A stretch of 64,000 nt of DNA from Fimenecus sp045593645 (GTDB lineage: Bacteria; Bacillota; Clostridia; Oscillospirales; Acutalibacteraceae). Positions 40,437 through 49,035 of the stretch are shown here, one piece after another. Made by a program: the position numbers and the translations under genes. The first letter of the stretch is position 1, and each line of letters begins with the position of its first letter. The DNA lies in contig JAZNWZ010000130.1 of NCBI GenBank assembly GCA_045593645.1, positions 62,001 to 126,000 on the forward strand, given 5' to 3'. The notes beneath the pieces are model-generated. The model was not told where the DNA came from and searched no databases. It was given only the letters and a program-made list of their open reading frames with translations.

Positions 40437-40800
40437 CTTTCTCAATCTCCTCTATTTCATCAAGTCTTGTATCAAGTACATAATTGTAATGTATCTTCTT
40501 AAATGTTTCAGTGAGGTAAATTTCCTCGCGTGTTAAGTTATATGCGTTTTTATAAGGGATCCACACCTGTTCCCAATAAGCGTTGCAAATATCAAGAAAA
40601 GATACTGGATTTATTTTCCATTCATCTATGCAACTTTTTTCAAGGAAAATATTATTAAGTTCATATAAATCGTCAAGTACTTTGACAACATCTTCATTAA
40701 GATCGTCCTTTTTATCAGGGTAATTGAATGCGCGGAACACAAATGCAGTTTGCTTTTCAAGTGTGTATATCAATTCACAAGCTTCTTTCCATTCAATCAT
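40381..40800 (-). CDS. Tandem paralogue 1, hypothetical
   Basis: Function unknown; 139 residues from the ATG at 40800 (GAGG upstream). The core SFLDICNAYWEQVWIPYK then LTREEIYLTETFKKIH is the best-preserved version of the repeated protein. It heads the four-gene set just after a terminator. A small helical protein that assembles with its paralogues is a reasonable guess. Confidence 0.7.
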   Translation of the reverse strand: MIEWKEACELIYTLEKQTAFVFRAFNYPDKKDDLNEDVVKVLDDLYELNNIFLEKSCIDEWKINPVSFLDICNAYWEQVWIPYKNAYNLTREEIYLTETFKKIHYNYVLDTRLDEIEEIEKDAIDQKRTSYGTNQHLQS

Positions 40801-40819
40801 ATTCAACCTCAATGCAAAA

Positions 40820-40838
40820 GCCCGCGCCAAGCACGGGC
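40820..40838 (-). terminator. Terminator after gene 40861-41220
   Basis: GC-rich imperfect stem (GCCCG pairs with CGGGC, then GC with GC) around a TTGG loop, followed by TTTTGC on the minus strand. Confidence 0.7.
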
Positions 40839-40860
40839 CTTTGTTTACTACTTATGGAGA

Positions 40861-41220
40861 TTAAGCAGTTTCTACTGCTGCATCTTTCTTTGCTTTGTTG
40901 CGCTTTACAGCGGCTTTCTTTACTTTAAGTTCCTTAGGAAGGTCAGAGAAGATGTCGAACGTATCAACATTTACATCCCCAACACGACGGCGAACTGTGC
41001 GGGCAATACCTTCAGCGTAAGTACCCATATCTGCATATTCTGACTTGCGGAAGCCTTTTACATACTTTCCATCAGCAGACCAAACAAAAGTCAGAATTTC
41101 GTCATTGTCCTGCTTGTGAACTTCGATAACTCCGCCTTTTGGGAGAATAACAACTGAGTCGACGTCAACGCGAGCAATCATCTTGCGGACTTTGGAAAAT
41201 GTAAAATTGTGTTTTGCCAT
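40861..41220 (-). CDS. Small basic early protein
   Basis: Function unknown; 119 residues. A compact beta-rich domain (about 1-85) is followed by a Lys/Ala-rich tail (KKAAVKRNKAKKDAA) that could bind nucleic acid. Two promoters stack upstream: a class E promoter and, further up, an operator-bearing class P block. AGGAGG precedes the ATG. Strong, early expression is inferred, as for host-takeover proteins. Confidence 0.75.
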   Translation of the reverse strand: MAKHNFTFSKVRKMIARVDVDSVVILPKGGVIEVHKQDNDEILTFVWSADGKYVKGFRKSEYADMGTYAEGIARTVRRRVGDVNVDTFDIFSDLPKELKVKKAAVKRNKAKKDAAVETA

Positions 41221-41245
41221 ATTTTGGCCTCCTATTCTGTTTGAA

Positions 41246-41282
41246 TTACAATAATAATATAAAAAGCCGACTGCAAAAGTTT
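41246..41282 (-). promoter_or_regulatory. Class E promoter before gene 40861-41220
   Basis: AAACTT, 15 bases, TATATTAT, then TATTGTAA on the minus strand. Confidence 0.75.
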
Positions 41283-41315
41283 AAATTTTCTTTAAATAAA
41301 TTTATCCTTTTTTCT

Positions 41316-41377
41316 CATATTTATTCCCTCCATTATAGTTCAAATTTTATTTTGACAGATTTCAAGAAAATGTCAAA
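41316..41377 (-). promoter_or_regulatory. Class P promoter block with operator, copy B
   Basis: On the minus strand: TTTGACA-N13-TGTCAAA, then ATAAAATTTGAAC, TATAAT, GGAGGGAATAAATATG. From CTGTCAAA to GGGAATAA it is identical over 38 bases to copy C at 52297. It encodes a possible 8-codon frame (41292-41318). Confidence 0.7.
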
Positions 41378-41401
41378 GTATGCAGATTTTAGTAGTTTTT
41401 T

Positions 41402-41410
41402 GACTAAATT
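41402..41410 (+). promoter_or_regulatory. Class L promoter, near-leaderless
   Basis: GACTAAATT ends three bases before the ATG at 41414; no Shine-Dalgarno sequence. Confidence 0.55.
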
Positions 41411-41413
41411 CAA

Positions 41414-41986
41414 ATGACATACCAAAATACGGAGGATTATATAAAAAGACATATTGACAGAGTCCGTAAGCATCTTTTGACATTTATTTTACTCTTGCAA
41501 GTTCGTGCTCAACGTCACGACTATTCAAAATTGCAAGAGCCTGAAATAAACTGGTGGAAAGATATGGACAAGGAGCCTCGTTACGCTTATGGGACACCTG
41601 AATATGTTGCAAAAATGAGAAGATGGAAGTTCGTATTCGACCATCACTATAAACATAATCGTCATCATCCTGAGCATTTTGAATTTGGTGTTCAAGGAAT
41701 GAACTTAGTTGATGTTATTGAAATGCTTTGCGATTGGATTGGGTATCGTGATAAAATATCAATCACTGAGGCAATCTCGACTGTTGAGCAGCAAATGGAA
41801 AGATATGGATTTTCAGAGGACCTCAGCTGTATTATCAAAAATACTTTAATTGATTACTTCTCAATTATGGGTGGCTTCCGTAAAGGTGAAATAAATATTC
41901 CTGAAGGTATTGCGGAAGAACTCGGTTATCACAAAGAAAAGGTGAAAGAGATTAAAGACTTTCATCATATCGACATCTTAGCATAA
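41414..41986 (+). CDS. DUF5662-like protein
   Basis: The 190 residues show the histidine/aspartate pattern of DUF5662, a family common in phages and of unknown function. RHDYSKLQEPE near 34-44 and FDHHYKHNRHHPEHFE near 75-90 precede DVIEMLCDWIGYR near 100-112. The layout suggests a metal-binding helical domain of HD type, possibly a hydrolase. A class L promoter with no ribosome binding site precedes it, so late and leaderless expression is inferred. It is divergent from 40861-41220. Confidence 0.75.
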   Translation: MTYQNTEDYIKRHIDRVRKHLLTFILLLQVRAQRHDYSKLQEPEINWWKDMDKEPRYAYGTPEYVAKMRRWKFVFDHHYKHNRHHPEHFEFGVQGMNLVDVIEMLCDWIGYRDKISITEAISTVEQQMERYGFSEDLSCIIKNTLIDYFSIMGGFRKGEINIPEGIAEELGYHKEKVKEIKDFHHIDILA

Positions 41987-41993
41987 CTAAATA
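41985..41993 (+). promoter_or_regulatory. Class L promoter, near-leaderless
   Basis: AACTAAATA overlaps the stop of gene 41414-41986 and ends three bases before the ATG at 41997. Confidence 0.55.
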
Positions 41994-41996
41994 AAT

Positions 41997-42176
41997 ATGA
42001 AAGAAGAATTATTTGAAAATAAGGAAGAACTTTTCGAAAGTTTACTTAATGAAGATATTGATGATGTTTACACAGCAGCTTGCTACCGTGCAGACAGAAT
42101 TGTAAAATCATTCTTGAAAGACTTCCCAAAAGGCGTTATCAAGAGTGCTTTTGAACACGCAATTGAGGAGTTGTAA
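41997..42176 (+). CDS. Small protein with doubled LFE-type N-terminal peptide
   Basis: Function unknown; 59 residues. The N-terminus MKEELFENKEELFESLLNE repeats the LFE(N/S) peptide twice. The rest is a short helical domain with one Cys. There is no ribosome binding site; a class L element is just upstream. The stop lies two bases before the next ATG, and GGAG for that gene lies inside this one. Confidence 0.65.
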   Translation: MKEELFENKEELFESLLNEDIDDVYTAACYRADRIVKSFLKDFPKGVIKSAFEHAIEEL

Positions 42177-42178
42177 AA

Positions 42179-42874
42179 ATGGAAAAAGAACAGTTGTTTG
42201 AAAATATTTTGAAAGAGAACGTTGAACTTGACAACAATTATGCAGAGTTCAAAGAAGCTTTTGAAGATAATATGAAAAGTTATCTTAATGATGCTGAAAC
42301 TTTGGAAGGTATTGTAAGCAAAGAACTTTCAGGTCGTTGGGCAGTAAGATCGTATCGTGATTATTATGTTGTGTTGAATGTAAAAGGAAAAGGCTTTGGT
42401 AGTTATGACCGCTTCAATAAAGAAGACAGAGCTGAAAAAGTAAACAAACTCGCACCATACGATTATGAAAAAATGATGTTCCATCATATTGACGATTTCT
42501 GGGCAGACCTCAAAGAAGACTTCCAAAGAGAGTTTGGTGTTGAACTTTGTTCTCTTGGTCGTCAAGGCGGTTGGTGGGGATTCAGTGCAGATGACTTTGT
42601 AGACCACATTGTTGTAAAAGACTCAGCTTTAAGAGACATTTATGACCAAAGAGTTAACACATTGTTTGTTGGTACTGAAGATGAAGACGATGTTGAAGAT
42701 ATTGCAGTTGATGTTCTTGAAGATATGAGCATTGATTTGTCAAGTCTTGTTGAAATTGAGCCATCATTCAAAGAATCTTTGGAAGCAATGGATGCTTCAA
42801 TTACAAAGACATCAGACTACTGGGAAACTGATGAGTTCAATGACGAAGAATACAATGCACAGTATAATGTGTAA
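42179..42874 (+). CDS. Hypothetical protein with LFENIL N-terminal peptide
   Basis: Function unknown; 231 acidic residues. It starts MEKEQLFENILKEN, the same peptide family as 41997-42176 and 18215-18457. A mixed middle contains SLGRQGGWWGFSADDF, and the last 80 residues are Asp/Glu-rich. GGAG precedes the ATG. It is followed by a hairpin and the tape measure gene. A virion-internal or head-targeted protein is a guess from the shared peptide and late promoter. Confidence 0.7.
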   Translation: MEKEQLFENILKENVELDNNYAEFKEAFEDNMKSYLNDAETLEGIVSKELSGRWAVRSYRDYYVVLNVKGKGFGSYDRFNKEDRAEKVNKLAPYDYEKMMFHHIDDFWADLKEDFQREFGVELCSLGRQGGWWGFSADDFVDHIVVKDSALRDIYDQRVNTLFVGTEDEDDVEDIAVDVLEDMSIDLSSLVEIEPSFKESLEAMDASITKTSDYWETDEFNDEEYNAQYNV

Positions 42875-42898
42875 TTAAAAATATACAACTTCGATTAC

Positions 42899-42923
42899 GA
42901 GGGACTTTCACAAGGAGTCCCTT
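42899..42923 (+). terminator. Probable terminator
   Basis: AGGGACT and AGTCCCT pair around TTCACAAGG, followed by TGTATAGTTTT. Separates 42179-42874 from the tape measure unit. Confidence 0.6.
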
Positions 42924-42942
42924 GTATAGTTTTAAACCGACT

Positions 42943-42951
42943 AACTAATAA
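42943..42951 (+). promoter_or_regulatory. Class L promoter of tape measure/baseplate operon
   Basis: AACTAATAA, 14 bases before the ATG at 42966, with a CGAGG binding site between. Confidence 0.55.
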
Positions 42952-42965
42952 TACGAGGTATTTTA

Positions 42966-45900
42966 ATGGGTGCAATAGGTGATGTTGCTGCAGCTATTAC
43001 AGGCGGAAAAGGCGGCTTATCTCCAGAAGATTCAAATAACATAGCAACTCTCACAGAAAACAGCTCAGGCTTCAAAGATGGTATTACTGAGGTAAAATCA
43101 ATTGCTCAGAAGCAACTTAATTATGTCTCTGACATTGCTGTTGATGTAGGTGAAAGAGGTTGGTTTGCTGAAACATTATCAAAACTCGTAGACAACTTTG
43201 AACAATCTTCACAAAGAGATGAAGAAGGACAATCTTTATCAGAAAGCATTAAAGACATATTGTCAGATATGAAGGTGTTCGAAGAAACAACTGCAATTGA
43301 CAATAAAGAAAAGAAAAAGAAGAAAGGTAAAGTTTCAGATAGAACAAAGCTTGATGATTTGAAATCTTTGCCATACGAATATGCAACACTCGGTGCTGTT
43401 TTGGCTAATGTACTTTCAAACAAAGATGAAAAGAAAGAAAAAGGCGGCGGCATTTCAGGTTTCTTCAAAGGCCTTCTTGAAGGTGTTGCAGGTATCGCTG
43501 CTCTTGGTGTTGCTTTACTTGCATTTGCAGGTGCAACTTTACTATTCACATTTGTTGATTGGGGTAAAGCTGTCATAGGTATGCTTGCCTTTACGGTATT
43601 TACTATCGGAATGGTTGCGCTTGCCAAAGCTTTGAATAAAGAAGAAAAAGATCTTACCAACTTTGCAAAAACATCTTTGATGCTTTCCGCAGCTTTAGGC
43701 GTTTTCGCAATTTCATTATATCTCGTTTCAGCTGTTGTAGGTTCTAAAGGCGTTACGATTGCAGGAAAAGAGATTGTTCCTCCTTTTAGTTTATTGAACG
43801 CAATCGCAGGTACCGCAGTATTCTTAGCATTTATTGCAGGCGTTGCTTTAATATCAAAACTTGTATCAAAAGAGGAAAAAGACTTTGAAGGTTTTGCAAA
43901 AGGTTCTTTAATTCTTTCAGCTGCACTTGGTGTATTTGCACTCTCATTATATATTGTGTCTGCGGTAGTGGGCTCAAACGGAATTACAATTGCAGGAAAA
44001 GAAATCGTACCTAAGTTTGATTTGTTAAATGCAATAGTTGGCGTAGGCATCTTCTTAGTGTTCCTTACTGCTTTGGCAGGTATCAGTCGCCTTGCAGGAA
44101 ATAATCAAAAAGACTTTACTCAATTCGCAACAGCTTCACTTTTAATGACTGTATCATTAGTTGCATTTACATTTGCGTTGTGTGTTGTAAGTGCAGTTTA
44201 TAGTTCAGAAGAAAAGAAGATTGGCGATTGGACAATCCCAAAAGTTGATATACAAGGCGCTTTAATTGGTCTTGGTTTATTCTTAGGCTTCCTTCTTGCA
44301 TTCACAGGTATTGCAATTTTAGCAAATAACTTTGGCGGAAACATTGCAGTATTTACCGCAGTATCTTTGCTTATGTCTGTTTCATTGATAACATTTGCAG
44401 TTGCTATGGCAATTACAGCAGGTGTTATAAGCGGAAAAGGTGTTTCATTTGGTGATATAAAATTTCAGCCTCCTAAAAATGCAGCAGTAAATGCTTTACT
44501 TGGTATTGCTGAGATGGCTGCATTTATGGCAGCATTTGCAGGACTTGGTGCTCTCTTCTTAATACCTTTCGCAGGACAAGCAATGATGGCAGGTATCGTA
44601 ATGGCATCAAGTATCTTGTTATTGATTGCAGGCACAACAATTTTAATGTCAAAAGCTATGATGATGGCTTCTCTTGCTATGACAGGTGGTGAAGCAGAAA
44701 TCGAAGGAAAGAGATATAAACTTGAGCCTTATAATAAAGCTGCAGTCGACCAAATGTTTGCTGCAATGAAAAACTTTATTGAAGAGTTTGCAGACGTTGC
44801 TGATGATATTGGTATTAAAGGCGCAATTGCCGTTGGCATTTTAGGTAAGTCTCTTATTCCTATCATCGATGCAATGGATAAAATGGTAAATGTTGTTATC
44901 AAAGCTGGAGAAAATTACGATGCAATTATGAACATCGTTAGCGGTGATAGCAATTTACTTGACCACTTAATGGACCCAGTTCTTTATGTTATCTTAGGAC
45001 ACAAACTTGATGGTAAAGGCGGTTTAGCAAAAGTTGCAGATGAGTTAGGATTCTGGGGCGCAATCGTTCTTAAGAAAGTGACAGAATCTTTAGTACCTAT
45101 TGTAGACGCTATGTACAAAATGATTGATGTTGTTATCAAAGCGGCTGACAATAAAGAAAAGATTGCAGAAATGATGAACTCTCAAGGTGGTATGCAAATG
45201 ATTGACCACCTTCTTGACCCAGTTATTTGGATGATTCTCGGTACAAACCTCGATGGCTCAGGCGGCTTGATGTGGGTTGCTCAGAATATGAGTAAGCGTT
45301 CTGCTGAAGTTCTTAAACTTGTTGCTGAGGCAATGGTTCCAATGATTGATGCAATGGATAAGATGATTGATGTTGTACTTAAAGCAGCAACACTTTCAGC
45401 AGAAGGACAATCAACAGAAGAACTTGTTGCAACTGCAATGAAAAACTTGGATTTGATTATGAGAGGTAATCCTGTAGGTACAGGATTCCTTCCAATGTTT
45501 GTTGCAGCTGCTTGGGCATTAGATGATACATCGAAGGATGCAATTGAAGCAATTAAAGCTATGCCTTCAATGGTACAAGCATTAAGTGATTTAGTTGGCG
45601 TAATTGCAAAAGCAGGTGAACTTGACCCAGCAAAAATTGATGCAGGCGTTTATGGTTTGAGTGCTGCAAGCAACTTCTTGAGAACATTTGTAAAAACAAT
45701 TGCTGACATCATCCCAGGCGGAGTTGGAGGCTTCTTCTCAAGTATGTTCGGCGGCGACCCAATTGATAAATTGAAAGATGCTCACGAATACTTACAGCCG
45801 GGCGGTGTCTTCTATAACATCTTCCAAGACTTGGCAAATATTGCAAAGAACTTTGATGGACAAGGATTTGAAAATCTTGGTAAAGTATCAATCGTAGGTA

Positions 45901-46382
45901 CATTTACAACTGATATGCTTAAAGGTTCTGATAACTTCAAAGACATAATGAAGAATATTCAAAAAGGTATTGATAATCTTTCAAAGCCTCAAGCGATGAC
46001 AACTGTTGCAAGTGCTCTTGAAAGTATTTCAAACGCAGGTGACATCAGCCATAAATTCGACCCAATTTATGAACTTATTGAAAAGTCAGTAAGTATTCAC
46101 TCAACTGCTCAGGACCTCGAAAGTATTGCTAATTCATATAACAAAATTGCCGCTGCAGAGAAGATTGGCGATATGAGTTCAAAATTCAAAGGTGTATTTG
46201 GTATTAAGAGTTCAGCACCTTCAACAACAGCTGCTCCTGCGGCGGCTGCAAATAATATGAACAGTGGGATGTCTGTTGAAGAAATACTTAATGATTGGTA
46301 TAAGAATGGCGTTAAGATTAAACAAAACCTTGAAAACGTAAAAGAAGAACCTAAACCTGTTAATCTTTTAAACATCGACTAA
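42966..46382 (+). CDS. Tape measure protein with tandem repeats
   Basis: Sets tail length and is released through the tube at injection. The 1138 residues begin with a charged helical part (1-160, with a KEKKKKKG run). Four hydrophobic repeats of about 76-80 residues follow (about 226-530), of which the first two share LSAALGVFA-SLY-VSAVVGS. Then come three repeats of about 86 residues (about 615-880) built on PI-DAM-KMI-VVIKA and DH-LDPV. The C-terminus is Ala/Pro-rich with an acidic helical end. Position before baseplate genes and the hydrophobic helices support the call. Confidence 0.8.
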   Translation: MGAIGDVAAAITGGKGGLSPEDSNNIATLTENSSGFKDGITEVKSIAQKQLNYVSDIAVDVGERGWFAETLSKLVDNFEQSSQRDEEGQSLSESIKDILSDMKVFEETTAIDNKEKKKKKGKVSDRTKLDDLKSLPYEYATLGAVLANVLSNKDEKKEKGGGISGFFKGLLEGVAGIAALGVALLAFAGATLLFTFVDWGKAVIGMLAFTVFTIGMVALAKALNKEEKDLTNFAKTSLMLSAALGVFAISLYLVSAVVGSKGVTIAGKEIVPPFSLLNAIAGTAVFLAFIAGVALISKLVSKEEKDFEGFAKGSLILSAALGVFALSLYIVSAVVGSNGITIAGKEIVPKFDLLNAIVGVGIFLVFLTALAGISRLAGNNQKDFTQFATASLLMTVSLVAFTFALCVVSAVYSSEEKKIGDWTIPKVDIQGALIGLGLFLGFLLAFTGIAILANNFGGNIAVFTAVSLLMSVSLITFAVAMAITAGVISGKGVSFGDIKFQPPKNAAVNALLGIAEMAAFMAAFAGLGALFLIPFAGQAMMAGIVMASSILLLIAGTTILMSKAMMMASLAMTGGEAEIEGKRYKLEPYNKAAVDQMFAAMKNFIEEFADVADDIGIKGAIAVGILGKSLIPIIDAMDKMVNVVIKAGENYDAIMNIVSGDSNLLDHLMDPVLYVILGHKLDGKGGLAKVADELGFWGAIVLKKVTESLVPIVDAMYKMIDVVIKAADNKEKIAEMMNSQGGMQMIDHLLDPVIWMILGTNLDGSGGLMWVAQNMSKRSAEVLKLVAEAMVPMIDAMDKMIDVVLKAATLSAEGQSTEELVATAMKNLDLIMRGNPVGTGFLPMFVAAAWALDDTSKDAIEAIKAMPSMVQALSDLVGVIAKAGELDPAKIDAGVYGLSAASNFLRTFVKTIADIIPGGVGGFFSSMFGGDPIDKLKDAHEYLQPGGVFYNIFQDLANIAKNFDGQGFENLGKVSIVGTFTTDMLKGSDNFKDIMKNIQKGIDNLSKPQAMTTVASALESISNAGDISHKFDPIYELIEKSVSIHSTAQDLESIANSYNKIAAAEKIGDMSSKFKGVFGIKSSAPSTTAAPAAAANNMNSGMSVEEILNDWYKNGVKIKQNLENVKEEPKPVNLLNID

Positions 46383-46394
46383 TAAGAGGAAAGA

Positions 46395-47363
46395 ATGGCA
46401 AACGATACATTTGATAGAAGACAAACTAACGACAAAGCATTTTTGGAGAATAAAGAAAATCCTGTCCCTCTTAGACTTGTGGGTCCTTACGGAAAAGTTC
46501 CTAACTGGAAATGTATTGACTTTTGGATGGGAGGATTTAGCGGCAAAAATAAAGTAGGTGAGTCTCTTACTAAAAGACAGAATTGGCGTAATAATAAGTA
46601 TGGTAATATTGATTTCTCAGGTCATCCTGTAAATGATAATATATTACTTATACCTGAAGGAATGACACTTGAAGTTTCAGGCGGACAGAGTCTTGCTGAT
46701 GTAAATGAATCATTAGGTAAAAGTGATGACTTTTTAGCCATCTTGTCTGAAGCTACTGCAATTATTACAGGTTCAATGTCTATCCCTCAATGGAAGCCTA
46801 AAGTTCTTGACGAACTTGCGCCTCTTAAACTTGCACAAGGATTTAAATTTAATTTTCACTATGGCGCAGGTGGTCTATATGATGCTTTTGAAGAAGTTGT
46901 TAAACCTATATATGCTCTTGTAGGTTTCTTTGGTGTTAAAACATCAAACGGAGCAGCAAGTCCAATTATATCAACAAATGATCTTCCATATCCTACAAAA
47001 GGTTTGTTTATGTTTAATAAGTTGAAGGGCGCGGTATCGGGCGTTGCAGATTTAATGAAAAATGGGTTGGAAGGTAAGTCTGGGGCAGAAATGCTTGCAG
47101 ATGCAAACGCAAAACTTCAATCTGCTTTAGCAAGGGGTGCATTAGGTATCGCTTCAAGTGCAGATTACCATAACTTATGGATTTCTTGGGGTCGTTTTAC
47201 ACTTGGTCCTTTCCAATATTCAGAGATTAAATATTCTTTTGATATGAGTATGTTTGACTCAAACGGTTGGCCGATGAATGGCACTTTTGAAATCAACGGT
47301 TTGGAATCAATGCGTGTATCTTCTTCAAGCGCAATGACTTCACCTGTTATCGTAGGAGCTTAA
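46395..47363 (+). CDS. Baseplate tube-fold protein
   Basis: The 322 residues end in a segment typical of tube-fold baseplate proteins (GRFTLGPFQYSEIKYSFD, then DSNGWPMNGTFEINGLESM). The N-terminal two thirds are less clear and include a helical insertion near 215-255. AGAGG precedes the ATG. Following the tape measure and preceding gp53-like, hub and spike genes, it may be the gp54/gp48-type junction. It is related in pattern to 28942-29586 and 29597-30643. Confidence 0.6.
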   Translation: MANDTFDRRQTNDKAFLENKENPVPLRLVGPYGKVPNWKCIDFWMGGFSGKNKVGESLTKRQNWRNNKYGNIDFSGHPVNDNILLIPEGMTLEVSGGQSLADVNESLGKSDDFLAILSEATAIITGSMSIPQWKPKVLDELAPLKLAQGFKFNFHYGAGGLYDAFEEVVKPIYALVGFFGVKTSNGAASPIISTNDLPYPTKGLFMFNKLKGAVSGVADLMKNGLEGKSGAEMLADANAKLQSALARGALGIASSADYHNLWISWGRFTLGPFQYSEIKYSFDMSMFDSNGWPMNGTFEINGLESMRVSSSSAMTSPVIVGA

Positions 47364-47365
47364 AA

Positions 47366-47692
47366 ATGAAAAGTAGATATGATTATTATGAAAGTTCACA
47401 ACAGACTGACATCGATGGCGAACAGTGGCCTGACCCACTTTCAGTATCTTTCAATGATGTTCAATTGACAAAAGCGCCTACACTTATGCAGATTACTGAT
47501 GCCGACATCACAAAGTTTTGGCTTTTTATGAAAAATCACTACGGTTTGCAAGAGATGGATGACATCTTACTAAATTTAAACGCCATTCCGTTTTTAGGAA
47601 TGGAACGCCCAGGTGATAAGATATATCTTGTTGATATAAACGATATGGATAAATTCAATATACAGAAGTTGGGTGAGTCGGAGGATTACTAA
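47366..47692 (+). CDS. Baseplate wedge protein, gp53/LysM-like
   Basis: The 108 residues end with a LysM-like turn (ERPGDKIYLVD) as in T4 gp53-type wedge proteins. The middle has two helices (ITDADITKFWLFMKNHYGL). AGGAG precedes the ATG, and the stop overlaps the hub gene start (TAATG). Small size, operon position and the LysM-like end support a wedge/hub linking role. Confidence 0.6.
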   Translation: MKSRYDYYESSQQTDIDGEQWPDPLSVSFNDVQLTKAPTLMQITDADITKFWLFMKNHYGLQEMDDILLNLNAIPFLGMERPGDKIYLVDINDMDKFNIQKLGESEDY

Positions 47693-49026
47693 TGGCTAAG
47701 AAAGCTCCAAACATTGAACTCCCAGAACTTAATGTCCGTTTAGGAGGATTGAATATATTAGGTTCAGACGCGTATCGTTCTTTTGATTTTATTGCGGACG
47801 AAGATGCGTTTTTACCAAGATGTGTAATACGTTTAAGTGATAAAGGTGGAGACGTTTTTCGTACATTTTTAAATTTAAGTATTGGTACAAAAGTTGAAGT
47901 CACAATCACAGAAGCATCTGATACGAAAGAAAGAAAAAGTGGTGTAAAAGACAACTTTAGTATGAACTTGACAAATTTAGCAATAGGCGCAGTTTATTCA
48001 AACAGTAAAGTTCTTGGGTTCGGTGATGGCGGACTTGAAATACTTTGTGAACACCCTTGGTCTATTGCTCAAGACTTTAGTCCTCACGCCTATGCAGGTA
48101 AATCAAATTCTGAAATCATTAAGTCTTTGGTTCAGAACACTTCAGCAAGAGGTTTTGGATTTGAAAAAATAAACAGTGAAATATTTCAATCAACAGATGA
48201 AGACGGTAATATCCCAAGATATAATTGTGGTGAAGGTGACCTCAGTTTCATTGTAAATAAATTGCTTCCTTACACAACAGTAAATAACAACCCTGTTGTG
48301 TTCTTTGTTGATGATAAAAATAATGTTCACCTTGAGTCATTTCAATCAATGTTCTCAAGAGAAGCAAAGTTGTTAGTTATCGGCGGTAATGAGGAAGATG
48401 TTGACGATGAATTAAGAGCAAAAGCAAAATCATTAGGTGGCCTTGCAGTAAGTTCAAATCTTCTTGCAAAGATTGGTGATAAAAATCCTGATAAGTTTAC
48501 AAAGATACTTAAAAGAGAAATCTCAATGGATGATTGTTCAGCTTTGGTAACTTACACAGGTAAGCTTCTCCCTAAAGTTGCAATTGCAAAACATTCACAA
48601 GGCAGCAAATCTTCAAAAGGGTATATTCCTGTAAGTTTTGATAGAATGATAACATCTGATGCGACTGATAAAGTTTGCTATACAAATCATATGTACGAGG
48701 ACCTTAAAGCTGCTGCGCTTAATGAACAAAAAGACTTTAACTCTTTATTCAAAATTGATATTGATGTTTCATTCTGCGGACATTTGGTTTCTGTAGGCGA
48801 TAATGTTGAAATAAAAATCCCAGTATCAAAAAGTGAAGATGGTGATACAGTAAATCACTGGATGGATGGTAAGTGGCACATTAAAGCAATTAAGTACAAG
48901 TGGGACCCAACATCAGGTGTCCCAGGGATGACACTTACTTTAACTCGACCTTCATTCGTATTCAACTCAACAACGACAATTGCAAACCGTGATGAGTTTT
49001 ACGGAGTAGGTATGACAGTATTATAA
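47692..49026 (+). CDS. Baseplate hub protein (gp27/gpD-like)
   Basis: The 444 residues are strand-rich, with repeated hub-type features: a first barrel (about 1-120), a second (about 125-250) and a C-terminal GKWHIKAIKYKWDPTSG near 395-411, the recurrent ending of such hub domains. The hub holds the spike and connects to the tube. GGAGG precedes the ATG. The gene is followed ten bases later by the spike gene. Confidence 0.65.
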   Translation: MAKKAPNIELPELNVRLGGLNILGSDAYRSFDFIADEDAFLPRCVIRLSDKGGDVFRTFLNLSIGTKVEVTITEASDTKERKSGVKDNFSMNLTNLAIGAVYSNSKVLGFGDGGLEILCEHPWSIAQDFSPHAYAGKSNSEIIKSLVQNTSARGFGFEKINSEIFQSTDEDGNIPRYNCGEGDLSFIVNKLLPYTTVNNNPVVFFVDDKNNVHLESFQSMFSREAKLLVIGGNEEDVDDELRAKAKSLGGLAVSSNLLAKIGDKNPDKFTKILKREISMDDCSALVTYTGKLLPKVAIAKHSQGSKSSKGYIPVSFDRMITSDATDKVCYTNHMYEDLKAAALNEQKDFNSLFKIDIDVSFCGHLVSVGDNVEIKIPVSKSEDGDTVNHWMDGKWHIKAIKYKWDPTSGVPGMTLTLTRPSFVFNSTTTIANRDEFYGVGMTVL

Positions 49027-49035
49027 GAGGTTGAT

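Noticed and set aside
43121..44050. Long minus-strand frame opposite the tape measure gene
   Set aside because: Low-complexity Ala/Ser/Thr translation, no binding site or promoter, fully opposite a well supported gene.
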